Positions 19,384 through 26,935 of a stretch of DNA of 64,000 nt are shown piece by piece. Location: NCBI RefSeq assembly GCF_900116635.1, contig NZ_FPBJ01000015.1, forward strand, positions 1-64,000, read 5' to 3'. The position numbers were made by a program, and so were the translations under genes. The notes below the pieces were generated by a model, which worked only from the letters and a program-made list of their open reading frames with translations, had not been told where the DNA came from and did not search any database. The DNA comes from Xenorhabdus koppenhoeferi (GTDB lineage Bacteria; Pseudomonadota; Gammaproteobacteria; Enterobacterales; Enterobacteriaceae). Every line of letters begins with the position of its first letter. The first letter of the stretch is position 1.

Positions 19384-19524
19384 ATGCCAATACATTCTGA
19401 TTACCAGAGAACATCTAAACAGAGAAATCATAATATCCATGAAACACTTTCATCGTCTCGTTTCTCTGATGAAACGATTACACTTCCACATCATTTGGTT
19501 AATGACTCTTTATTATTTCATTAA
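19384..19524 (+). CDS. Orphan 46-residue peptide resembling a payload leader
   Basis: ATG 19384 follows AAGGATATG and encodes a polar, basic N-terminus (MPIHSDYQRTSKQRNHN) then SRFSDETITLPHHLVNDSL, ending at TAA 19522-19524. Its make-up and position after an ADP-ribosyltransferase gene suggest the N-terminal packaging leader of a lost PVC payload. No catalytic domain follows in any frame. It may be non-functional. Confidence 0.4.
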   Translation: MPIHSDYQRTSKQRNHNIHETLSSSRFSDETITLPHHLVNDSLLFH

Positions 19525-19742
19525 CTTTTGTTATTTGAATTTTCGTTTTTATTTGTATATTAATTCACATGGAGTATTATTGACAAATACCAACGTTTAT
19601 ATATTATTATTGCGTAATTAATCATTTAAATATGATAAGCTACTACATCAAATTAGGCATTTAAAATAAAAAATGTAACAATTTTATTAAAATATTTATA
19701 AAACAGTGAATAAACTCTATTGCATTTAAAAAAGGAACTTAA

Positions 19743-20054
19743 GTGTTTATTTCAAAAGAATTAGAAAATTTTATCATTGTAGCTAAAAACAAATCGATAA
19801 ATAAGGCAACAAAGGAGCTTTTTATCACACAGTCGCCAATTAGCCGAAGCTTAAAAAAACTAGAGTTTTCATTGGGAGTAAAACTCTTTGTTAGAAAGAG
19901 CCAAGGATTAGTTTTAACGGAAGAAGGGGAGTATCTATACAATAAAGTCTTTTTAATTTATGAGCAGCTAAAGAATATGGAAAATGACTATAAAAGTCAT
20001 AAATTCCCTTCTCATACACTTTATCAAAAAGACATATATACGCAATTAACTTGA
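19743..20054 (+). CDS. LysR-type HTH protein lacking the effector domain
   Basis: A 103-residue product starting at GTG 19743, with AAGGAAC as ribosome site. Residues ~1-65 form a LysR-type winged helix (FIIVAKNKSINKATKELFIT, QSPISRSLKKLE, VKLFVRKSQGLVLTEEGEYL), but the ~200-residue ligand-binding domain is absent, since the frame stops after a short tail. It could be a truncated relic or a small DNA-binding regulator of the payload region. Its base composition is as AT-rich as its flanks. Confidence 0.7.
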   Translation: MFISKELENFIIVAKNKSINKATKELFITQSPISRSLKKLEFSLGVKLFVRKSQGLVLTEEGEYLYNKVFLIYEQLKNMENDYKSHKFPSHTLYQKDIYTQLT

Positions 20055-20190
20055 AGATGCAGGAATTAAAGTCGGGAAATTATCGGTCAGCCGGGTAGCC
20101 AATTCCTGTCCTTTTTCGGGTAAGGTGACATGAAAAAAATGATGACATGTTTCACGGCTCCATCCAGAATGAAATGAATTTATCAATTTT
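20046..20190 (-). pseudogene. Unrecognised minus-strand coding remnant
   Basis: On the minus strand a frame of ~45 codons ends at TAA (20046-20048) and reads HVTLPEKGQELATRL then TDNFPTLIPASSS. It looks coding in composition and vaguely like the wing and tail of a winged-helix regulator. No start or ribosome site is visible. I treat it as a possible gene relic only. Confidence 0.25.
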
Positions 20191-20351
20191 ACAATAGATA
20201 GATTTCAATCGAATTCATTGTCAAACAGAATAAGTTATTTAATCCCCCATCAATCAAACAAAATGGCAGAAATATCTATGTTTTGCTGAGTGATATTTCC
20301 TCTGATGCCACCATAGATACAGATATAAAAGATATATTTTCAGGAAAAAAT

Positions 20352-21248
20352 ATGACATACAGTTATGACAACAAAATGATTTACAGAAAAAAGCCAGAAT
20401 CGAATACGACATTGGAAACTTTGCATCTCGATACACCTTATACAGCAGAAGTCTCTGCTGCCTATCAGCGCCAATTGCCTCATGTCATGATGAGATTCCA
20501 GAATAAAACGGACTCAATTCTTGAAGAATCCAAACAACCCTCTACACCCAAGAAAAAGTCAACAACGCCCAAAAAATATTCCAAAAAGGCATTACTAAAC
20601 TTTGCAGCCCATGCCGGCTATGTGCATAACGAATCTTATCAAGATGAGTTTGTTAACTTTAAGGATAATAATCAAAACCTAGCCCCCGGAAAATTGTTCC
20701 CCGGCGTGGAATTAATACCTCAAGAAACCATCGAGATAAACAGACCGATAGGGCCACGGAGAAATAAACTTGCCTATAATATCGAAGATACGTTCAGAAA
20801 TAACATGGCAAATGAATATCGGGTAACAAGTATTCCTGCCTTTATTAAAGGATTACGAGATATGTATGAAAAAAATAAACAAACGTTACACCCAATGACT
20901 CAACGACTGGTTGAAAAACATATTGAATATAATGGAGGCATTTTGCCGACAATGGCAGGCATTGCTGGCCTGCATGCAGAAGTACAGGCATTGAACCAGA
21001 TATTTATGACAGCAGATCAGGATGAGCCTCTCAATCCAGCACGCTATGCCAAAACAATGCTTCAATCATCAATTTTCACCAAACGATTGACCACGGCAAA
21101 TGCAGGACAAGATTTTCCGGCTTGTCATAATTGTTCAGGGATCATTCAATCACCCGCTAATGTGATTACGGGAACAGTTGACAGTGCAGGCAGTAATTTT
21201 TCTGCTCAAGTCGCGAAACGTTATCGCTCTCAGTCACTGAGTAAATAA
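20352..21248 (+). CDS. Putative YwqJ-like deaminase toxin (PVC payload)
   Basis: A 298-residue protein starting at ATG 20352 after AGGAAA; upstream TTG 20283 has no ribosome site. Residues ~1-80 are polar and disordered, including a P/K/T stretch (KQPSTPKKKSTTPKKYS), fitting a packaging leader. The C-terminal half carries GLHAEVQALNQIF and FPACHNCSGII, that is H-A-E plus C-x-x-C, the zinc site of the cytidine-deaminase fold as in YwqJ-type polymorphic toxins. It is intact, in contrast to the neighbouring payloads. Substrate (free nucleoside, DNA or RNA base) cannot be told. Function is inferred from motifs and position. Confidence 0.75.
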   Translation: MTYSYDNKMIYRKKPESNTTLETLHLDTPYTAEVSAAYQRQLPHVMMRFQNKTDSILEESKQPSTPKKKSTTPKKYSKKALLNFAAHAGYVHNESYQDEFVNFKDNNQNLAPGKLFPGVELIPQETIEINRPIGPRRNKLAYNIEDTFRNNMANEYRVTSIPAFIKGLRDMYEKNKQTLHPMTQRLVEKHIEYNGGILPTMAGIAGLHAEVQALNQIFMTADQDEPLNPARYAKTMLQSSIFTKRLTTANAGQDFPACHNCSGIIQSPANVITGTVDSAGSNFSAQVAKRYRSQSLSK

Positions 21249-21278
21249 ATGACTCTCTATTAGGTCATTAATACTTTA

Positions 21279-21364
21279 TATACCCGTCGTCTTTCAAGTT
21301 GCAGCTTTGTTGGCTGCGCTCACTCATCCCAGTCACATAGTTAGCTATGTGACTGGGGATTTAT
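21279..21364 (-). repeat. Truncated ERIC element (opposite orientation)
   Basis: Starts TATACCCGTCGTCTTTCAAG and runs through GCTGCGCTCACTCATCCCAG to about GACTGGGGATT, the reverse of the copies at 13450 and 18156. It marks the right edge of the payload region. Confidence 0.8.
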
Positions 21365-21666
21365 GTGTGTCCATTTCCAAAATGATTTACGCCACCAATG
21401 GCTTCAATATTTAAATAACTATTTAAAAAATGACTGTAACATAGCGTCACCGCTCCATTTCTATTTTCTGAGTTATGGCAAAATAGACCTAATTTATTTT
21501 TATCATTAAGCTAAATTCAGATCATAATATGCGATTAAATATCCCCTTAAACACAAAATCTCTCAGGATATCTATTTATAAGCAGTTTTAAATACTTTAA
21601 TTTTTCTACTAATAATACTTTATTTATTTAGATTATTTTAAACCCTAATTTTTTTGCCAGAATAGA
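21365..21666. other. Gene-free AT-rich gap
   Basis: About 300 bases between the payload region and the hpa cluster with no reading frame or motif I can support. Confidence 0.5.
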
Positions 21667-21720
21667 AAAACCGCCGAAATATACTGCATAATGACCATAT
21701 GCAATTCATTACGGCGGTCT
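21667..21720 (-). terminator. Terminator downstream of hpaR
   Basis: ACCGCCG and CGGCGGT arms enclose a ~36-base loop that can itself pair (TGCAT/ATGCA). On the minus strand the stem is followed by TTTTCTATT, so it would end hpaR transcription. Confidence 0.55.
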
Positions 21721-21775
21721 TTATACCACTATCGATTAATTAGCTGGTTAATATATTAATAAAACCTTGAATTAA

Positions 21776-22222
21776 CTACTCGTCTTCTTCACTCATATCT
21801 TCTTGAGAATGGTTTCCAATAGCAATAAATTCATCCAGTAATTCCAAGAATTGAGCCATTCTTTCTGGAGAAAAAGCTGCCTCAATCGCCTGATAACCCT
21901 CTTCAATCTCTCCTTTTGCCTGTTCGTAAAGCTCCTGGCCTTCCGGGGTCAAAGAAACATATAGCTTACGCTGGTCGTTCATCGGTTTCAGGCGAAAAAT
22001 AAGACCATCACGTTCCATGCGTGTCAAAATACCCGTCAGGCTTGGGCGCAAGATACAAGTAAGACAAGCCAAATCATGAAAATCAATCGAACGGCTATTC
22101 GCAAGTACGCGAATAATACGCCATTGCTGCTCAGTTAAATTATAGCTCTTCAAAATAGGGCGAAAAAAACCCATTGCGGTTTCCCGCGCTTGAAGTAATG
22201 CAATAGTCAGGGATTCATGCAT
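21776..22222 (-). CDS. hpaR: Homoprotocatechuate operon repressor HpaR (MarR family)
   Basis: A 148-residue MarR-family regulator. It shows the winged-helix core (LTEQQWRIIRVLANS, SLTGILTRMERDGLI, NDQRKLYVSLTPEGQEL) and an acidic C-terminal tail (SQEDMSEEDE). HpaR represses the meta-cleavage genes until homoprotocatechuate or related aromatics bind. It is divergent from hpaG, as in E. coli W, and a palindrome that could be its operator lies in between. Confidence 0.93.
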   Translation of the reverse strand: MHESLTIALLQARETAMGFFRPILKSYNLTEQQWRIIRVLANSRSIDFHDLACLTCILRPSLTGILTRMERDGLIFRLKPMNDQRKLYVSLTPEGQELYEQAKGEIEEGYQAIEAAFSPERMAQFLELLDEFIAIGNHSQEDMSEEDE

Positions 22223-22482
22223 AAGTAAGGGGGACTCTTTAGTTAATTGTTAGTCATTCTCTATAAGTTTAACGCGCACGCTATTTATTATAGATAATAT
22301 AAACATCAAAAAGACTAACACGCCCATATTTATCCACAAAGGGAAAAGACTTCAATGTTAACAAATAAATAAAATTATCTCGGCAAAAAAAAGTTAACAT
22401 AAAGTTAAAATTAATCTCAAATGACCATTATTAAAATATAACAGTCTGATCTTATGTGTTAAAAACAAGTGCAAACAGGTGC

Positions 22483-22498
22483 TGTTATATAGATCACA
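22483..22498 (+). promoter_or_regulatory. Candidate CRP site upstream of hpaG
   Basis: TGTTATATAGATCACA matches the TGTGA-N6-TCACA pattern perfectly in the right half and in three of five bases in the left. E. coli hpa promoters are catabolite controlled, so the position is plausible. Unproven. Confidence 0.35.
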
Positions 22499-22547
22499 AT
22501 TAAAATTAACAATCAGATTAACATATTGAAGATTCGGAATATATAGT

Positions 22548-22565
22548 TTATTAATATATTAATAA
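22548..22565. promoter_or_regulatory. Candidate HpaR operator (18-bp palindrome)
   Basis: TTATTAATATATTAATAA is a perfect palindrome 40 bases upstream of the hpaG start, in the divergent hpaR-hpaG interval. MarR regulators bind such AT-rich palindromes. The 12-base core TTAATATATTAA recurs at 21748-21759 beyond the 3' end of hpaR. AT-richness makes chance a real alternative. Confidence 0.45.
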
Positions 22566-22605
22566 TATCTCTATTAAGCATCGTCCAGATTTAAAGGAGT
22601 TGTCA

Positions 22606-23238
22606 ATGATAGGTACTGTTTTTGCCGTTGCCCTCAATCATCGTAGCCAGATAGATTTCTGGCGGGGGGAGTTTCACAAAGCTCCTTATAAAACACCACC
22701 AAAAACTCCAATTTGGTTTATCAAACCCCGCAATACAGTGATCGGATTTGGTGATGTGATCCCTCATCCCATCGGGGAAACCGTACAAAGCGGCGCAACT
22801 CTGGCTTTGTTCATTGGGCAGACCTCACGCAACATTTCTGTACAGGATGCCAATCAGCACATTGCAGGTTACGCATTGGCAAATGAAATCAGCTTACCAG
22901 AAACCTCATTTTATCGTCCGGCCATTAAGGCAAAGTGTCGTGATGGTTTTTGTCCAATAGGTCAAATGATTAAATCAAGTACAGTGGAATCACTCGATAT
23001 CGTGACAGAAATCAATGGTCAGGAAGTTGATCGCTGGTCAACCAAAGATTTGGTGCGTTCAGCATCAGAATTATTGGCGGCGTTGAGCGAATTTGCCACA
23101 TTAAAAACCGGAGATATTATTCTGCTGGGCACTCCTCACCAGCGTGTAACCCTCCAGCCTGCTGACAAAATTACAGTCAAGGCCGAAGGCTTCCCTGGCT
23201 TAGAAAATACCGTCGCATTGGCTGGAGGTCAGGAATGA
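22606..23238 (+). CDS. hpaG1: HpaG N-terminal-type half: isomerase/decarboxylase subunit
   Basis: A 210-residue member of the fumarylacetoacetate-hydrolase fold. In E. coli HpaG a single ~430-residue protein with two homologous halves decarboxylates 5-oxo-pent-3-ene-1,2,5-tricarboxylate and isomerises the product. Here the first half is a separate gene, with PIWFIKPRNTVIGFGD, DGFCPIG and GDIILLGTP motifs. ATG 22606 sits six bases after AAAGGAG. The stop overlaps the second-half gene by four bases, so the two products are probably made in equal amounts and form a heteromer. Confidence 0.9.
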   Translation: MIGTVFAVALNHRSQIDFWRGEFHKAPYKTPPKTPIWFIKPRNTVIGFGDVIPHPIGETVQSGATLALFIGQTSRNISVQDANQHIAGYALANEISLPETSFYRPAIKAKCRDGFCPIGQMIKSSTVESLDIVTEINGQEVDRWSTKDLVRSASELLAALSEFATLKTGDIILLGTPHQRVTLQPADKITVKAEGFPGLENTVALAGGQE

Positions 23239-23999
23239 AACACGCAAAAATTCATTATCAGGGGCAGGATCTGAATGTCACCGTTGACGAGCAGGAAAAT
23301 GTTCTTTTACCTGATGGAAGCAGGATAAGCGGTGAAGATGTTTTATGGCTTCCTCCCGCTAACGGGACGCTGTTTGCATTGGGGCTAAATTATGCCGACC
23401 ACGCAACAGAGCTGGAGTTTAAACCGCCGGAGGAACCTCTGGTATTTATCAAAGCTGCCAACAGCTTAACCGGGCACCGTCAGGTTTCCGTCCGTCCCGA
23501 CCATGTGGAATATATGCATTATGAAGCAGAATTAGTTGTCGTTATCGGCAAGACTGCTCATAAAGTCGCCAAAGGAAATGCGATGGATTATGTTGCCGGC
23601 TATACCGTTTGCAATGATTACGCCATCCGCGATTATCTGGAGAATTACTATCGCCCCAATCTGCGTGTAAAAAGCCGCGATACTCTGACACCTATTGGCC
23701 CGTGGATCGTCGATAAAGACCAAATCGCCGATCCTCATAATCTGGCCCTGAGAACGTGGGTAAATGGTGAATTACGTCAACAGGGTACAACCGCCGATTT
23801 GATTTTCGATATTCCCTTCCTGATCGCCTATCTCAGTGATTTTATGACATTACAGCCAGGAGACATGATCGCCACGGGTACGCCAAAAGGATTGTCCGAT
23901 GTTGTGCCAGGTGATGAAGTCATCGTAGAAGTCGAAGGCGTGGGATGTCTGGTGAATCACATTGTCAGCCAGCAAGATTATGAGGAACGTTTATCATGA
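23235..23999 (+). CDS. hpaG2: HpaG C-terminal-type half: 5-oxo-tricarboxylate decarboxylase/HHDD isomerase
   Basis: A 254-residue FAH-fold protein with the complete metal site: EAELVVVIG (E-x-E) and a downstream acidic residue in the GYTVCNDYAIRDY segment, plus RVKSRDTLTPIGPW and PGDMIATGTPKGL. It carries the catalytic half of the HpaG activity in the homoprotocatechuate pathway. It is coupled by overlap to the preceding half and to hpaE (ATGA at 23996-23999). Confidence 0.92.
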   Translation: MKHAKIHYQGQDLNVTVDEQENVLLPDGSRISGEDVLWLPPANGTLFALGLNYADHATELEFKPPEEPLVFIKAANSLTGHRQVSVRPDHVEYMHYEAELVVVIGKTAHKVAKGNAMDYVAGYTVCNDYAIRDYLENYYRPNLRVKSRDTLTPIGPWIVDKDQIADPHNLALRTWVNGELRQQGTTADLIFDIPFLIAYLSDFMTLQPGDMIATGTPKGLSDVVPGDEVIVEVEGVGCLVNHIVSQQDYEERLS

Positions 24000-25462
24000 G
24001 TACGATTAATCATTGGATCAACGGTAAAAGCATGGGCAGTAAAACCTATTTCGAAACTACGAATCCGGCAACAGGTGAAGTACTGGCTGAAGTGGCTTCG
24101 GGAGGACAAGAAGAGATCGACCTGGCCGTTACCGCCGCCAAAGATGCCTTTCCAAAGTGGGCAAATACACCCATGAATGAGCGCGCCCGTCTGATGCGCC
24201 GTTTGGGTGAATTAATTGACCAGAATGTTCCCGATATTTCTGCGACGGAAACTAAAGATACGGGTCTGCCCATCCACCAGACACAGAATGTATTGATCCC
24301 ACGGGCTTCGCAGAATTTCAATTTCTTCGCTGAAACTTGCCAACAGATGAATGGGCGCACCTATCCGGTTGATGACAAAATGCTCAATTATACGCTGATT
24401 CAGCCTGTCGGTGTTTGTGCGTTAATTTCGCCGTGGAATGTGCCTTTCATGACGGCCACATGGAAAGTCGCACCTTGTCTGGCTTTAGGAAATACGGCGG
24501 TTTTGAAAATGTCCGAACTTTCCCCACTCACGGCCAATCGGCTGGGAGAGCTTGCACTTGAAGCCGGTATTCCGGCTGGTGTACTGAACGTGGTACAGGG
24601 TTACGGTAACACCGCCGGCGATGCGCTGGTGAAACACCATGATGTGCGCGCTATTTCTTTTACTGGCGGAACAGCAACCGGACGGCTGATTATGCAGAAT
24701 GCCGGGCTGAAAAAATATTCCATGGAGCTGGGTGGAAAATCGCCTGTTCTGATTTTTGAAGATGCAGATATTGAACGTGCACTGGATGCCGCCCTGTTCA
24801 CCGTTTTCTCCCTCAATGGCGAGCGTTGTACGGCAGGCTCGCGTATTTTCATTCAGGAAAGCATCTATCCCGAATTCGTCAAACGCTTTGCTGAACGGGC
24901 CAATCGCCTGCGGGTCGGCGATCCCCTGGATCCGAATACTCAGGTTGGCAGCCTGATCAGCCAGCAACACTGGGAAAAAGTCTCCGGCTATATTCGCTTA
25001 GGAGTCGAAGAAGGTGCAACTCTGCTGGCAGGTGGCCCTGATAAACCCAGTGATCTCCCCGATCATCTGAAAAATGGCCATTTCCTGCGTCCAACTGTTT
25101 TAGCTGATGTCGATAACCGTATGCGTATCGCACAGGAAGAGATTTTCGGCCCTGTTGCCTGCTTGCTGCCGTTTGAAAGCGAAGAGGATGGGCTGCGCAT
25201 GGCCAATGATGTGGAGTACGGTCTGGCATCTTATATCTGGACACAAGATGTCAGCAAAGTGCTGCGTCTGGCTCGTAGCATTGAAGCGGGCATGGTGTTC
25301 GTCAATTCTCAGAATGTCCGCGACCTGCGTCAGCCATTCGGCGGCATAAAAGCCTCCGGTGTAGGACGTGAAGGCGGGGAATACAGTTTCGACGTATTTG
25401 CTGAAGTGAAAAATGTCTGTATTTCAATGGGAGAACATTCAATTCCCCGTTGGGGCGTTTGA
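23996..25462 (+). CDS. hpaE: 5-carboxymethyl-2-hydroxymuconate semialdehyde dehydrogenase
   Basis: A 488-residue NAD-dependent aldehyde dehydrogenase that oxidises the ring-cleavage semialdehyde (CHMS) to the muconate. Landmarks: PWNVPFMTATWKVAPCLALG, FTGGTATG cofactor loop, MELGGKSP general base glutamate, and catalytic Cys in NGERCTAGSRIF. The C-terminus has the FGGIKASGVGREGG motif. It overlaps hpaG2 by four bases and precedes hpaD by 65 bases. Confidence 0.95.
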   Translation: MSTINHWINGKSMGSKTYFETTNPATGEVLAEVASGGQEEIDLAVTAAKDAFPKWANTPMNERARLMRRLGELIDQNVPDISATETKDTGLPIHQTQNVLIPRASQNFNFFAETCQQMNGRTYPVDDKMLNYTLIQPVGVCALISPWNVPFMTATWKVAPCLALGNTAVLKMSELSPLTANRLGELALEAGIPAGVLNVVQGYGNTAGDALVKHHDVRAISFTGGTATGRLIMQNAGLKKYSMELGGKSPVLIFEDADIERALDAALFTVFSLNGERCTAGSRIFIQESIYPEFVKRFAERANRLRVGDPLDPNTQVGSLISQQHWEKVSGYIRLGVEEGATLLAGGPDKPSDLPDHLKNGHFLRPTVLADVDNRMRIAQEEIFGPVACLLPFESEEDGLRMANDVEYGLASYIWTQDVSKVLRLARSIEAGMVFVNSQNVRDLRQPFGGIKASGVGREGGEYSFDVFAEVKNVCISMGEHSIPRWGV

Positions 25463-25527
25463 GCGGCAAATAAATCATAAATTTCAGCGTTGACCACAGA
25501 TACCAGCCTGATATCGAGTGAGGATTT

Positions 25528-26379
25528 ATGGGAAAGTTAGCGTTAGCAGCAAAGATTACACACGTGCCTTCGATGTACCTGTCCGAATTACCGGGCAAGC
25601 ATCACGGTTGCCGGCAAGGAGCCATTGACGGGCACAAAGAAATCAGCCGCCGTTGCCGTGAAATGGGCGTGGATACCATGATTGTATTTGATACCCACTG
25701 GCTGGTGAATAGCGCCTATCATATTAACTGTTCTGACCATTTTTCCGGTATCTATACCAGTAATGAACTGCCCCATTTCATCCGTGATATGACCTACGAA
25801 TATGACGGCAATCCTGAGCTGGGCCGGATGATTGCGGAAGAAGCGCGCCAGATGGGTGTCAGAGCGCAGTCACATGAGATCCCGAGCCTGACACTGGAAT
25901 ATGGCACTCTGGTGCCGATGCGCTATATGAACAGCGACCGCCATTTTAAGGTGATTTCAATTTCTGCCTTTTGTACTGTCCATGCGTTTGAGGACAGCCG
26001 CAAGTTGGGGCAAGCCATTTTACGGGCGATTGAGAAATACGATGGCACCGTTGCCGTACTGGCAAGCGGCTCAATGTCACACAGTTTCATTGAGGATCAA
26101 CGCGCCGAAACAGGCATGAACAGTTACACCCGTGAATTTGATGAACAAATGGATCGCCGGGTCGTGCAGCTTTGGAAAGAAGGTAAGTTCAAAGAATTCT
26201 GTAAGATGTTGCCGGAATATGCGCAATATTGCCGCGGTGAAGGCAATATGCACGATACGGTGATGCTGCTTGGTCTGCTCGGCTGGGATAGTTATGACGG
26301 CAAAGTGGAATTCTTGACGGAACTGTTTGCCAGTTCAGGAACAGGGCAAGTTAATGCAGTTTTTCCATTGCCGAACTAA
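25528..26379 (+). CDS. hpaD: 3,4-dihydroxyphenylacetate 2,3-dioxygenase
   Basis: A 283-residue class III (LigB-type) extradiol dioxygenase that cleaves homoprotocatechuate to CHMS. Candidate metal and base histidines lie in ITHVPSM, DTHWLVN and SGSMSHSF. The start follows GTGAGGATTT. Pathway position is confirmed by flanking hpaE and hpaF. Confidence 0.95.
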   Translation: MGKLALAAKITHVPSMYLSELPGKHHGCRQGAIDGHKEISRRCREMGVDTMIVFDTHWLVNSAYHINCSDHFSGIYTSNELPHFIRDMTYEYDGNPELGRMIAEEARQMGVRAQSHEIPSLTLEYGTLVPMRYMNSDRHFKVISISAFCTVHAFEDSRKLGQAILRAIEKYDGTVAVLASGSMSHSFIEDQRAETGMNSYTREFDEQMDRRVVQLWKEGKFKEFCKMLPEYAQYCRGEGNMHDTVMLLGLLGWDSYDGKVEFLTELFASSGTGQVNAVFPLPN

Positions 26380-26446
26380 ACGACCAATAGAATTTGCTGT
26401 TAATACATTTTCTATTTATTAACTACATATCTGGCAGGAGAAAACC

Positions 26447-26836
26447 GTGCCACATTTTTACGCTGAATGTACAGAGAATATCCGTGAAGCTGCCAATTTG
26501 CCGGAATTGTTTGCCAAGGTGAACCAAATGCTGGCAGATACGGGAATTTTCCCGCTGGGTGGCATTCGTAGCCGTGCTATTTGGTTAGATACGTGGCAAA
26601 TGGCGGATGGTAAACAAGATTACGCATTTGTTCACATGACATTGAAAATTGGCTCAGGGCGCAGCCTTGAAGAGCGGCAAAAAGTCGGGGAGAGGCTGTT
26701 TGCCTTAATCAAAACCCATTTTGCCGACCTGGTGGCACAACGTTATCTTGGTCTCTCTTTCACGATGGAAGAACTCGATCCTGTGCTGAATTATAAATCC
26801 AATAACGTTCATCACCTGTTTAAAACAAAAGAGTAA
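26447..26836 (+). CDS. hpaF: 5-carboxymethyl-2-hydroxymuconate delta-isomerase
   Basis: A 129-residue CHMI-type tautomerase beginning PHFYAECTEN, with the essential N-terminal proline exposed after Met removal. It starts at GTG 26447 after CAGGAG. It converts the hydroxymuconate to the 5-oxo-tricarboxylate substrate of HpaG. The length matches the family. Confidence 0.93.
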   Translation: MPHFYAECTENIREAANLPELFAKVNQMLADTGIFPLGGIRSRAIWLDTWQMADGKQDYAFVHMTLKIGSGRSLEERQKVGERLFALIKTHFADLVAQRYLGLSFTMEELDPVLNYKSNNVHHLFKTKE

Positions 26837-26849
26837 CGACGATATCCCC

Positions 26850-26883
26850 GTCGCGCTGCAACTCGAAATCCATTGGGTATAGA
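26850..26883. repeat. Short ERIC end fragment
   Basis: TCGCGCTGCAACTCGAAATC and the following CATTGGGTATA match the terminal part of ERIC elements. Only about 34 bases remain, between hpaF and the dehydrogenase gene. Confidence 0.55.
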
Positions 26884-26935
26884 TGACATAATTAAGCACA
26901 CTAAGTTCACCTTTTGTTAAGTTAAAGAGGAAATC

